Shown here piece by piece: positions 33,131-41,612 of a stretch of DNA of 64,000 bases. The stretch's first letter is position 1. Each line of letters begins with the position of its first letter. The position numbers and the translations under genes were made by a program. The notes under the pieces are model-generated. The model saw nothing but the letters and a program-made list of their open reading frames with translations, had not been told where the DNA came from and ran no database searches. The stretch is from Azospirillum brasilense. Lineage in GTDB: Bacteria > Pseudomonadota > Alphaproteobacteria > Azospirillales > Azospirillaceae. The stretch covers positions 310,001 to 374,000 of the forward strand of contig NZ_VITH01000007.1 in the NCBI RefSeq assembly GCF_007827815.1, written 5' to 3'.

Positions 33131-34594
33131 GTGTCGATTGATCGCGCGGAACTGGAACGGCTCCTTGCCGATCGTCCGACTGGAAACCGTTCGGCCATGC
33201 AGGCCGTCCGCGAAAGCTACGCCGACATCGGCCTGATGCGCGAGCGCGGCCTGTCCTGGGCGGACATCTCCGATGTGCTGGCGAAGCTGGGCGTCACCGC
33301 CCGCGACAACCAGCCGATTTCGCCCGTCACCCTGCGCTCCGCCTTCTTCCTCGTGGGGAACGAGGCGCGCGACGGGGGTGCGGACGGGGAAGAAGCGGGC
33401 GGGGCGACCCCGCGCGAAACGCTGGACGCGGTGCACCGCGCCGCCCTGGCCGCCGGCCAGCCGGATGCGGCTGTGGATGTGGCGGAACCACCCGAGGCGG
33501 CGGAACCCGACACACCGGAATCCAAAAAACGGGAACCCGAAACACCGGAACCGGACGGCGCGGCCGACGGTCCGCCGGAAGCCGGCGTGCCGGACTCTTC
33601 TCCCGGTCCCGAACCGGAGCCGATCCCCGTTCCGGAGCCGGCGCCCGCCGCTGTGCCGGAGGAAGCGACTCCGGCCCCGGTTCCGGACGTCTCTCGCACA
33701 CAGGCTCCGATCCTCAAAGCTCCGGACCTTAACGTTTCAACACCTCAAGATTCGACATCGAACAGACCCTGGAAAGGCGATCGCATGCTGGGCACCATCT
33801 TCGTTCTCAACGACCGCGGTGGCGTCGGCAAGACGCTGCTGTCCCATCACCTGATGGCGACCGCCATGCTCGAAGGCCTTCAGCTCAAGGTCGTCGAATA
33901 TGAGGTCAACGAGCGCCTGAACCGCCTGTTCGGTCCGGAGGTGGTCGAGCACCGCCGCATCACCCAGGACTTCATGAACATGATGGGGTCGGGCGATGGC
34001 TTCTACGAGTTCTGGGACCAGATCGGGCCGGAGCTGCAGCGCGGCGGCCGCCTCTTCGACTTCGGCGGCAACATCTCCCAGTGGTTCTTCAACTGGGCCG
34101 AGGTGTCGGGCTTCGACTACTATGTCGGCGAGGGCGAGCGGCTGACCTTCATGGTTCCGGTCACCGTCGATCTGGCCTCGCTGTCCACCGGCATGAACAC
34201 GCTGGAGCGCATCGCCACCATCGCCCCGAAGGCCAAGCGCGTCCTCGTCGAGAACGGATTCTCCGGTCCCTTCTCGCAGCTCGACGACAGCCAGTACGCC
34301 CGCCGCAAGGCGGAGATGGTCGAGCGCGAGGGCGTGGAGGTCATCTCCATGGCGCCCTGCACGGCCCCGGCCTGGGCTCGCCTGACCGGCCACCGCATCG
34401 ACGAGGTGGCGCAGATGACCCGCGAGGATCTGGTGAAGCTGGGCATGACCCCGCCGGTCGCCTCCCGCTCGCTGATCATCATCCACGAGTGGCTGCGCAC
34501 GATGCGGCAGGCGCTATCGCCCTACCTGCGCGACGCCTTCAACCAGTCCGCCGGCCCGGCCGCCAAGACCGGAGCCCGTCAGGGCGCGCTCTGA
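33131..34594 (+). CDS. HTH-linker-ParA/MinD-like ATPase fusion
   Basis: This 487-residue protein has three parts. Residues 1-85 form a helical, DNA-binding-like domain (MREGL-type segment LMRERGLSWADISDVLAKLG). Residues 85-215 form a low-complexity Pro/Glu linker. Residues 219-487 form a P-loop ATPase beginning MLGTIFVLNDRGGVGKTLLS. The loop RGGVGKT resembles the deviant Walker A KGGxGKT of ParA/MinD proteins, but the signature Lys is Arg. The start is a GTG (VSIDRAEL) chosen where similarity to HTH proteins begins. An internal ATG at 33785 could start the ATPase alone. It resembles plasmid mobilisation or partition proteins; its role is unknown. It is followed by a strong terminator. Confidence 0.75.
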   Translation: MSIDRAELERLLADRPTGNRSAMQAVRESYADIGLMRERGLSWADISDVLAKLGVTARDNQPISPVTLRSAFFLVGNEARDGGADGEEAGGATPRETLDAVHRAALAAGQPDAAVDVAEPPEAAEPDTPESKKREPETPEPDGAADGPPEAGVPDSSPGPEPEPIPVPEPAPAAVPEEATPAPVPDVSRTQAPILKAPDLNVSTPQDSTSNRPWKGDRMLGTIFVLNDRGGVGKTLLSHHLMATAMLEGLQLKVVEYEVNERLNRLFGPEVVEHRRITQDFMNMMGSGDGFYEFWDQIGPELQRGGRLFDFGGNISQWFFNWAEVSGFDYYVGEGERLTFMVPVTVDLASLSTGMNTLERIATIAPKAKRVLVENGFSGPFSQLDDSQYARRKAEMVEREGVEVISMAPCTAPAWARLTGHRIDEVAQMTREDLVKLGMTPPVASRSLIIIHEWLRTMRQALSPYLRDAFNQSAGPAAKTGARQGAL

Positions 34595-34619
34595 GCCGAC
34601 ATCGCATCGCCAGCATGCG

Positions 34620-34655
34620 GAAACGGGGGCCTTCGCGGCCCCCGTTTCTTTTTTT
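34620..34655 (+). terminator. Strong intrinsic terminator after the ParA-like gene
   Basis: A perfect 12-bp stem GAAACGGGGGCC/GGCCCCCGTTTC with a 5-nt loop is followed by seven T residues. It lies between convergent genes and may serve both. Confidence 0.93.
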
Positions 34656-34667
34656 GACCGTACGGGC

Positions 34668-35447
34668 TTACGCGAAAGCCTCGACCAGCGCGGCGAACTC
34701 CTGGGGGCGTTCGGCGTGCAGCCAGTGGCCGGCGCCCTCGATCATCTCAATGGCGGCCTTGGGGAAGTGGCGGCGGATGGCGGCGTGGGTCTCCGGCACG
34801 ATGTAGTCGGAGCGGGTGCCGCCGATGAACAGGGTGGGGCCGTCGTACCGGGCGTCGCCCAGATCCGGGAAGCCGATCAGGTCGCTCATGCGGGCGCCAA
34901 TGGCGTCGAGGTTGATCCGCCAGTGAAACGACCCCTGCTCCAGAACGAGATTCTGCAGCAGGAAGGAACGCAGGGGGGCTTCCGGCACCGCATCCACCAG
35001 CTGCGCCTCGACCTCCGAACGGCGGGTGCAGCCTTCCAGCTTGGCCTGCTTCATCGCCGCCACGAAGGGAGCGTGGGTGTGGGTGTAGGCGACCGGCGCG
35101 ATGTCGGCGACGGCCAGACGCTCCACCCGGTCGGGATGGGTCAGCGCCAGCGTCATCGCCACCTTGCCGCCCATGGAGTGGCCGACCACCGACGCCCGCG
35201 CGAAGCCGCGGTCGTCGAGGAAGCGCAGCACGTCCTCGGCCATCGCCGGGTAGGTCATCTCGTCCGACCATGGGGCGCCGCCGTGGTTGCGCAGGTCCAG
35301 CGCATAGACCCGGTGCCGCTCCGCGAAGCGCTTCGCCAGGGTCTGCCAGTTGCGCGCCGACCCGAACAGGCCGTGCAGGACCAGCAGGGGGGTGCCGCCG
35401 TTCGCTTCGCCGGCTTCCAGATAGGTGAGGGGAAGACCCTGGGCCAT
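34668..35447 (-). CDS. Alpha/beta hydrolase, YbfF-like esterase
   Basis: This 259-residue cytosolic hydrolase has LLVLHGLFGSARNW (oxyanion HG), LRNHGGAP, the nucleophile elbow VVGHSMGGKVAM (Ser near residue 97), the acid in FIGGTRSDYI and the catalytic His in GAGHWLHAERP. It is close to the YbfF esterase group. I used the MAQGLPLTY start; the upstream frame covers the divergent intergenic region with murJ. The substrate is unknown. Confidence 0.9.
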   Translation of the reverse strand: MAQGLPLTYLEAGEANGGTPLLVLHGLFGSARNWQTLAKRFAERHRVYALDLRNHGGAPWSDEMTYPAMAEDVLRFLDDRGFARASVVGHSMGGKVAMTLALTHPDRVERLAVADIAPVAYTHTHAPFVAAMKQAKLEGCTRRSEVEAQLVDAVPEAPLRSFLLQNLVLEQGSFHWRINLDAIGARMSDLIGFPDLGDARYDGPTLFIGGTRSDYIVPETHAAIRRHFPKAAIEMIEGAGHWLHAERPQEFAALVEAFA

Positions 35448-35617
35448 GGACGTTCCGCTTGTCTGAAGATGGAGGATGGGGCAATGGGTGGGCGCCGATC
35501 CTAGCAGACCGTTTCCGCCCACCGCCTTCAAATTCCACACGGGCCGGCATGCCGAAAGGCGTGACGCGGGCGGGGAAAACGCTAGGATGGCGCCGCCCAT
35601 CAGAGGACCGTACCACC

Positions 35618-37168
35618 GTGCTCCGCAACATCCTGTCCGTCGGCGGGCTGACGCTGGTCAGCCGCGTCCTTGGCTTCCTGCGCGACGTCCTGACCGCAGC
35701 GCTGCTCGGCGCCGGGCCGGTGGCCGACGCCTTCTTCGTGGCGTTCCGGCTGCCCAACCATTTCCGTGCCCTGTTCGCGGAGGGTGCCTTCAACTCCGCC
35801 TTCGTGCCGCTGTTCTCCGCCAAGCTGGTGCAGGACGGGCAGGCCGCCGCCAAGCGCTTCGCCGAGGAGGTGATGAGCCTGCTGCTCGCGGTGCAGCTTC
35901 TGTTCCTGGCCGGCATCCTGGCGATCATGCCGCAGTTCATGACGGTCTTTGCGCCGGGCTTCTCCGACGAGCCGGAGAAGTTCCGGCTGGCCGTGCTGTT
36001 CACCAGCATCACCTTTCCGTACCTGCTGTTCATCTCGCTGGAATCGCTGCTGGCCGGCGTGCTGAACAGCATGGGGCGGTTCGGGGCGGCGGCGGCGGCG
36101 CCAATCCTGCTCAACCTGTGCCTGATCGCGGCGATGGTGCTGGCCGCGCCGCTGCTGCCCACGGTCGGTCACGCCCTGTCCTGGGGCGTTTTCGCCGCCG
36201 GGCTGGCGCAGTTCCTCTACCTGTATTGGGAGGCGAGCCGGGCCGGGATGGGGCTGCGTCTGGCCCTGCCGCGTTTCACGCCCGACGTGAAGCGTTTCCT
36301 GACGGTGCTGGGGCCGGCGGCGCTGGGGTCCGGCCTTACGCAGATCAATCTGTTCGTCGACACGCTGATCGCCTCGCTGCTGCCCACCGGCGCGGTGTCC
36401 TACCTCTATTACGCGGACCGGCTGAACCAGCTGCCGCTGGGCGTCATCGGGATCGCGGTGGGCACCGTCTTGCTTCCGGAAATGGCCCGGCGCATCAAGG
36501 GCGGGGACGAGCCGGGCGCGGTGGAGAGTCAGAACCGGGCGGTGGAGCTGTCGCTGGTGCTGACCCTGCCGGCCGCCGCCGCCTTCCTGGTCGCCGGCCT
36601 GCCCATCGTGTCGGTGCTGTTCCAACACGGCGCCTTCGGCCCGACCGACGCCGCGCAGTCCGCCGCCACCTTGCAGGCCTACGCGCTGGGCCTGCCGGCC
36701 TTCGTGGTGATCCGCAGCCTCGTCAACGGCTTCTACGCCCGGCACGACACGGCGACCCCGGTGCGGGTGGCGCTGGCCGCGACGGCGGTCAACGTGGCGC
36801 TGAAGCTGGCCCTGATGGGGCCGCTGGCGCAGGTGGGGCTGGCGGTGGCGACCTCCGTCGCCGCCTGGGTCAACGCCGGGCTGCTGGCGTGGCTGCTGAC
36901 CCGGCGCGGGCTGTTCAAGGCCGATGCCCGGCTGCTGCGTAACCTGCCGCGCATGGCCATCGCGGCGCTCGCCATGGGTGGCACGCTGTGGCTGGTGCAG
37001 ACCCAGCTGTCGCCCTGGCTGACCGCCCATGGGCTGTTCGAGCGCCTGGGCGGGCTGGTGCTGCTGGGCCTTGCCGGTCTGCTGGTCTACGCGCTGCTGG
37101 CGGTCGCGCTGGGCCTGCTGCGCCGGTCGGATCTCGGGCGGTTCCGCCGGCGCCGCAAGAGCGCTTGA
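35618..37168 (+). CDS. murJ: Lipid II flippase MurJ
   Basis: MurJ moves lipid II across the inner membrane for peptidoglycan synthesis. The 516-residue protein has about 14 membrane helices. Hallmarks are LRNILSVGGLTLVSRVLGFLRDV, the FFVAFRLPNHFRALFAEGAF segment with its conserved basic residues, and SLVNGFYARHDTATPVR late in the protein. The GTG start matches the family N-terminus; there is no ATG close by. It is divergent from the esterase gene and ends 3 bp before the convergent sulfurtransferase gene. Confidence 0.96.
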   Translation: MLRNILSVGGLTLVSRVLGFLRDVLTAALLGAGPVADAFFVAFRLPNHFRALFAEGAFNSAFVPLFSAKLVQDGQAAAKRFAEEVMSLLLAVQLLFLAGILAIMPQFMTVFAPGFSDEPEKFRLAVLFTSITFPYLLFISLESLLAGVLNSMGRFGAAAAAPILLNLCLIAAMVLAAPLLPTVGHALSWGVFAAGLAQFLYLYWEASRAGMGLRLALPRFTPDVKRFLTVLGPAALGSGLTQINLFVDTLIASLLPTGAVSYLYYADRLNQLPLGVIGIAVGTVLLPEMARRIKGGDEPGAVESQNRAVELSLVLTLPAAAAFLVAGLPIVSVLFQHGAFGPTDAAQSAATLQAYALGLPAFVVIRSLVNGFYARHDTATPVRVALAATAVNVALKLALMGPLAQVGLAVATSVAAWVNAGLLAWLLTRRGLFKADARLLRNLPRMAIAALAMGGTLWLVQTQLSPWLTAHGLFERLGGLVLLGLAGLLVYALLAVALGLLRRSDLGRFRRRRKSA

Positions 37169-37171
37169 TGG

Positions 37172-38014
37172 TTACGCCGCCGGCCCGTTCTTGACAGGGC
37201 GGGCCGGGTCGGCGGTCCATTCCGACATCGACCCGTCATAGAGCCGGACCCCGTCGATCCCCGCCACCTCGCTCAGCGCGAACCAGGACACCGAGGCGAG
37301 GTGGCCGGTGTTGCAGAAGGTGATCGTGGCATTGCCCGTCCCGGCCCGATCCGCCAGCGCCTTCACCGCGTCGGCGGGGAGGAAGCGCTTCTCGGCGGCG
37401 GAGTAGAAGGCGCCATTCTCGATCAGCACCGCCCCCGGCAGCGTGCCCGGAACGCGGGCCTGTGGGCTCTTGGCCTTGCCCTCGAACTGCTCGGCGGAGC
37501 GGGAATCCAGAAGCGGGACGGAGCCGCCGGCCACCGCCGCCGCGACCACGGGCAGGGGCGCGCGCAGGTCCTCGCGGGGGGCCGCGGTGAAGGTTGCGGC
37601 GGGGCGGGTGGCGGCGGCCGTGACGACGGGATGTCCGGCGTCGCTCCAGGCGGCGAAGCCGCCGTCCAGCACCGACACGCGGTCATGGCCGAGCGTCTTG
37701 AAGGTCCAATAGACGCGCGTCGCGTTCCCCATGTCGGCGGCGCTCAGGCCGCTGGCGACCAGCACGACGTGGTCACCGTTGCCGATCCCCATCCCGCCGA
37801 TCAGCCCTTCCAGAACGGCCGTTTCGGGCAGCAGGCCCGGAACGCCGTCCACCGTCGCCCGCCAGCCGGCCTTCGCGTAGTCGGAATGGATCGAGCCGGG
37901 GATGAAGCCGCCCGACGGCGGCGTGCGCACGTCGAGGATCACGAGGTCCGGGCGGTTGAGGGCGCCCTTCAGCCAGGCGCTGTCGACCAGCGGGCGTTGG
38001 AATTCGGTCGTCAT
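37172..38014 (-). CDS. Sulfurtransferase with two rhodanese domains
   Basis: This 280-residue protein has tandem rhodanese domains. The inactive N-terminal one begins LVILDVRTPPSGGFIPGSIHSDYAK. The active C-terminal one has PLLDSRSAEQFEG, RVPGTLPGAV and the catalytic Cys loop FCNTGHLAS near residue 235. This is the thiosulfate or 3-mercaptopyruvate sulfurtransferase layout; the CNTGH loop differs from the CGSGVTA of mercaptopyruvate enzymes, so the sulfur donor is open. Cytosolic; no signal peptide. Confidence 0.9.
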   Translation of the reverse strand: MTTEFQRPLVDSAWLKGALNRPDLVILDVRTPPSGGFIPGSIHSDYAKAGWRATVDGVPGLLPETAVLEGLIGGMGIGNGDHVVLVASGLSAADMGNATRVYWTFKTLGHDRVSVLDGGFAAWSDAGHPVVTAAATRPAATFTAAPREDLRAPLPVVAAAVAGGSVPLLDSRSAEQFEGKAKSPQARVPGTLPGAVLIENGAFYSAAEKRFLPADAVKALADRAGTGNATITFCNTGHLASVSWFALSEVAGIDGVRLYDGSMSEWTADPARPVKNGPAA

Positions 38015-38211
38015 GGCTCTGCCTTCGCGGCTGGTTTCAGGTCGGGCAGGCAGGGTATCAACACAAGGCGGCGCAGGAAAACCAAATCTGCGCTGTTGTT
38101 TCCCATCCTTGTCGCAGGGCGTTGCGACGGTCGCCGTTGCCCCGGCGCGCCCGGTGCGGTAACTCTAGTCGGTTGGAAGGGTCCGATGACCCGGGGTGTA
38201 AGGAGTGCGGC

Positions 38212-38514
38212 ATGGCCAACATCGACGATCTGCTGGGCGCCGGCTCGTCCGACGACATGAGCAGCGACGCCTTCGCCATCGGCGACGCGCCGGTCGAGAT
38301 CAAGGTGGTCATCGGCACCGCCATGCTGCGCGTCCGCGACCTTCTGAAGCTGGGCCGCGGCGCCGTTGTGGAACTGGACCGGCACCTGAAGGACCCGACC
38401 GACGTCTATGTGGAGGGTGTGCTCGTCGCCCGCGGCGAGGTCGTCATCGTGGACGACAAGATCGGCGTCACCCTGACCGACTTCGTGAAATCCAGCCGCG
38501 AGTGGAAGCGCTAA
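38212..38514 (+). CDS. fliN: FliN-family flagellar motor switch (SpoA domain) protein
   Basis: This 100-residue protein has an acidic N-terminus (NIDDLLGAGSSDD) and a single SpoA/FliN domain. The domain opens with IKVVIGTAMLRVRDLLKLGRGAVVELD in parts and ends with VEGVLVARGEVVIVDDKIGVTLTDF. FliN forms the C-ring with FliM and binds CheY-P. It stands alone here, with no flagellar gene on either side. The upstream AAGGAGTGCGG is a good ribosome site for the chosen ATG. Confidence 0.9.
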   Translation: MANIDDLLGAGSSDDMSSDAFAIGDAPVEIKVVIGTAMLRVRDLLKLGRGAVVELDRHLKDPTDVYVEGVLVARGEVVIVDDKIGVTLTDFVKSSREWKR

Positions 38515-38547
38515 GGTTTTGGCGCTTTGATGCGCTTGCGCAATGAC

Positions 38548-38588
38548 ATGTTCCGGGAGCGAAACGTCATGTTGCGCTCCCGGAACAT
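38548..38588. repeat. 14-bp perfect inverted repeat between fliN and the GapR-like gene
   Basis: Arms ATGTTCCGGGAGCG/CGCTCCCGGAACAT surround a 13-nt loop. There is no T-tract, but it lies between two convergent genes. It is a probable bidirectional terminator or mRNA stabiliser. CATGTTGCG also occurs twice nearby. Confidence 0.8.
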
Positions 38589-38621
38589 TCATGTTGCGGC
38601 TTCGCAACGATCCTTACGGCG

Positions 38622-38903
38622 TCACTCGGCCGGTTCGGGGACCACGATGTCCAGCGGCGTGCCGGTGGCGTGGGCATAGAGCATCAGGTCGTTCAGCAAC
38701 TCGGCCTCCTGCTCGCCGGCGTCCTTGCGGCGGATGGCGACCAGCTTGTCGAGCGCCTTGATGTTGAAGCCGGCGGATTTGACCTCGCTGCGCAGGTCCT
38801 TCAGGTCGGCCTTCAGGCCGTCGATCTCGTCCATCAACCGCTCCATGCGGTCGGCGAACTGCTTCAGCTGGTCGGCGGCGGTGGTGTTGAAACCGGTCGT
38901 CAC
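38622..38903 (-). CDS. DUF2312/GapR-family DNA-binding protein
   Basis: This 93-residue protein matches the DUF2312 family, whose Caulobacter member GapR binds overtwisted DNA ahead of replication forks and transcription. Visible are the coiled-coil DQLKQFADRMERLMDEIDGLK, a KDLRSEVKSAGFNIKALDKL segment and VAIRRKD with the conserved basic patch. An Ala/Glu-rich segment and a short tail follow. It is expected to dimerise or tetramerise and to act on the nucleoid. It is divergent from the diaminopropionate lyase gene. Confidence 0.9.
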   Translation of the reverse strand: MTTGFNTTAADQLKQFADRMERLMDEIDGLKADLKDLRSEVKSAGFNIKALDKLVAIRRKDAGEQEAELLNDLMLYAHATGTPLDIVVPEPAE

Positions 38904-39089
38904 GACGGTACCATCTCCTTCAGGAACGGGGACCCCGCGGCCTCCGGCGCCATGGCCGGGCCGCGGGGGGAGGCGCTGTTAGCACAGCTCGCGGCGCTTT
39001 GTCCGGGGACAACGCGCGTGGCTTGACGCGGCGTGGCCGGCAATGCTTTCGTGGCTGCGGCCGTCCCTGCGGTCTGGAGAGCGAACACG

Positions 39090-40322
39090 ATGTCCGACCT
39101 GCCGCCGCTTGGCGCCCCGCGTCTCTTCTCGAATCCGCGCGCCGACACGGACCAGCCCTACGGCTCCGCCGAGCGGGCGATCCTGAGCCGCTCCGCCTTC
39201 CAGGACGCGATGAGCGAGATCGGCGCCTGGCCGGGCTACGCCCCGACCCCGCTGCGCTCGCTGAGCGGGCTGGCCCGCGCCGCCGGCATCGACCGCATCT
39301 GGTACAAGGACGAAAGCAGCCGCTTCAACCTGCACAGCTTCAAGGCGCTGGGCGGCGCCTACGCCGTGCTGCGCCTGTTGGTGCGGGAGGTGCAGGCCCG
39401 CGTGCCCGGCGTGCCGGTGACCGCGCTGGATCTGGTGGTCGGGCGCTACGCCAAGGTGACCCGCGACATCACGGTGACCACGGCGACCGACGGCAACCAC
39501 GGCCGCTCCGTCGCCTGGGGCGCCCAGGTGTTCGGCTGCGGCTGCGTCATCTACATTCCCGGCAACTGCTCGCAGGGGCGGCAGCAGGCGATCGAGTCCT
39601 TCGACGCCCGCGTCGTCCGCGTGACCGGCAACTACGACGACGCGGTGCGGCAGGCGGCGGCGGACGCGCGGGAGCATGGCCGGCACGTCGTTTCCGACAC
39701 CTCCTACACCGGCTACATGGACATCCCGCGCGACGTGATGCAGGGCTACACCGTGATGGTGGAGGAGGCGATCGGCCAGCTTCCGGCCAGCGAGCGCCCG
39801 ACCCACGTCTTTGTGCAGGGCGGGGTGGGGGCCTTGCCCGCCGCGGTCTGCGGCCATCTGTGGGAAAGCTGGGGCCGCCAGCGCCCGCGCTTCGTGGTGG
39901 TGGAACCGCACGCCGCCGACTGCCTGTACCAGAGCGCCGTCAACGGCCGCCCGACACCGTCCAAGGGCGATCTGGAGACGCTGATGGCCGGACTCGCTTG
40001 TGGGGAAGTGTCCCTGCTCGCCTGGGCGATCCTGGAGCGCGGGGCCGACGATTTCCTGACCATCCCCGACGACGCGGCGGTGGCGACCATGCGCCTGCTG
40101 GCCGAGGGGCGGCACGGCGGACGGTCCATCGTGGGCGGGGAGTCCGGTGTGGCCGGTCTGGCCGGCCTGCTCTGCGCCGCAGCGGACCCGGCGACCCGCG
40201 CCAGCCTGGGCCTCGCCCCGGACGCCCGCGTGCTGGTCTTCGGATCGGAAGGGGCGACCGACCCCGAGGTCTATGAGTCCCTGGTGGGCCTCAAGCCGGA
40301 CGCGGTGCTGGGCGGCGCCTGA
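39090..40322 (+). CDS. dpaL: Diaminopropionate ammonia-lyase
   Basis: DpaL cleaves 2,3-diaminopropionate to pyruvate and ammonia. The 410-residue PLP enzyme of the tryptophan-synthase-beta fold has the cofactor Lys in FNLHSFKALGGAYA (about residue 78), TATDGNHGRSVAW for phosphate binding, SDTSYTGYMDIPRDVMQGY, QGGVGALPAA and the late GSEGATDPE. These are diagnostic of DpaL rather than of generic threonine deaminases. It starts MSDLPPLG. A PLP aminotransferase gene follows about 100 bp later and may belong to the same amino-acid catabolic unit. Confidence 0.94.
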   Translation: MSDLPPLGAPRLFSNPRADTDQPYGSAERAILSRSAFQDAMSEIGAWPGYAPTPLRSLSGLARAAGIDRIWYKDESSRFNLHSFKALGGAYAVLRLLVREVQARVPGVPVTALDLVVGRYAKVTRDITVTTATDGNHGRSVAWGAQVFGCGCVIYIPGNCSQGRQQAIESFDARVVRVTGNYDDAVRQAAADAREHGRHVVSDTSYTGYMDIPRDVMQGYTVMVEEAIGQLPASERPTHVFVQGGVGALPAAVCGHLWESWGRQRPRFVVVEPHAADCLYQSAVNGRPTPSKGDLETLMAGLACGEVSLLAWAILERGADDFLTIPDDAAVATMRLLAEGRHGGRSIVGGESGVAGLAGLLCAAADPATRASLGLAPDARVLVFGSEGATDPEVYESLVGLKPDAVLGGA

Positions 40323-40424
40323 CCGTCCTGCGCGTCCCCCCGTTCTGGTCCCTTGCGTGAGCCCGGCGGGGCGTCCACCATGGCACCCCATAAAAATCGG
40401 ACCCCGCAGACTGGACATCAGGGA

Positions 40425-41606
40425 ATGGACCGCAGAGACGTCAACCCGCTCGTCGCCGCCACCGAGGCCCCGCCCATCGCCGAGGCGTGGCGCTGGGTCG
40501 AGGGCCGCAACTTTCCGGTGGACAAGCCGCTGATCGACCTCTGTCAGGCGGTGCCCGGCTATCCGCCCGCCGACGCGTTGACCGCCCATCTGGCGGAGCA
40601 GGTGCGGGCGCCGGACACAGCGCGCTACACCGCCATCGATGGCATTCCGCCGCTGACCGCCGCGCTGGCCCGGCGCACCGGATCGCTCTATGGCGGCGAG
40701 GTCGCGGCGAACGAGGTGCTCATCACCGCCGGCTGCAACCAAGCCTTCGCGGTGGCGGTGATGGGGCTGGCGCGGGCCGGCGACAACGTGATCCTGCCCG
40801 CCCCCTGGTACTTCAATCACAAGATGACGCTGGACATGCTGGGGATCGAGGCCCGGCCGCTGGCGTTGCGCGAGGAGAACGGGCTGATCCCCGACCCGGC
40901 GGAAGCCGAGCGGCTGATCGACGCCGGCACCCGCGCGCTGGTGCTGATCTCCCCCAACAACCCGACCGGCGCCATCGCCTCGCCCGACGCCATCGCGGCG
41001 CTCTACGAACTGTGCGAGCGGCGCGGCGTGAAGCTGCTGCTCGACGAAACCTACCGCGACTTTCCGGATTGGGAGGGGCGGGCGCCGCATGGGCTGTTCC
41101 AGCGGTCCGGCTGGCGGCGGACTCTGGTCCAGCTCTACAGCTTCTCCAAGGTCTACAGCCTTGCCGGCTATCGGGTCGGCGCGGTGATCGCCGACGCCGG
41201 CCTGCTGTCCCAGGCGCGCAAGGTGATGGATTGCCTCGCCATCTGCGCGCCGCATGTCGGGCAGAAGGCGGCGCTGTTCGGGCTGGAGAATCTTGACGGC
41301 TGGGTGGCGGAGAAGCGGGGCGACATCCTGGCCCGCGTCCATGCCTTCCAATCAGCGATGGAGGCCAGCGGCACCGGGTACCGCATCGCCAGCATCGGGG
41401 CCTATTTCGCCTATGTCCGGCATCCCTTCGCCGGCAAGCGCGCCCACGAGGTCGCCGAGGGGCTGGCCCGCGATCACAACATCCTGTGCCTGCCCGGCTC
41501 CATGTTCGGTCCGGGCCAGGACGATTACCTGCGCTTCGCCTTCGCCAACGTCGACGCGGCGGTCATGCCGGAGATCGCCCGGCGCCTTGTGGAAAGTGAA
41601 GCGTAA
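40425..41606 (+). CDS. PLP-dependent aminotransferase, class I/II
   Basis: This 393-residue fold-type I enzyme has an ITAGCNQAFAVAV segment, APWYFNHKM (ring stacking), LISPNNPTGA, LLLDETYRDF (Asp to pyridine N) and the cofactor Lys in YSFSKVYSLAGYRVG near residue 240. The C-terminal Arg that binds the substrate carboxylate is in DYLRFAFAN. The substrate cannot be assigned; the preceding dpaL suggests an amino-acid degradation role, which is inference. The start ATG follows GGGA weakly; the frame stays open 24 codons upstream. Confidence 0.9.
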   Translation: MDRRDVNPLVAATEAPPIAEAWRWVEGRNFPVDKPLIDLCQAVPGYPPADALTAHLAEQVRAPDTARYTAIDGIPPLTAALARRTGSLYGGEVAANEVLITAGCNQAFAVAVMGLARAGDNVILPAPWYFNHKMTLDMLGIEARPLALREENGLIPDPAEAERLIDAGTRALVLISPNNPTGAIASPDAIAALYELCERRGVKLLLDETYRDFPDWEGRAPHGLFQRSGWRRTLVQLYSFSKVYSLAGYRVGAVIADAGLLSQARKVMDCLAICAPHVGQKAALFGLENLDGWVAEKRGDILARVHAFQSAMEASGTGYRIASIGAYFAYVRHPFAGKRAHEVAEGLARDHNILCLPGSMFGPGQDDYLRFAFANVDAAVMPEIARRLVESEA

Positions 41607-41612
41607 CGAACG

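Noticed and set aside
33011..33195. TGGAAACCGTT occurring twice around the start of the HTH/ParA-like gene
   Set aside because: One copy is in coding sequence, and 11-bp matches by chance are plausible.
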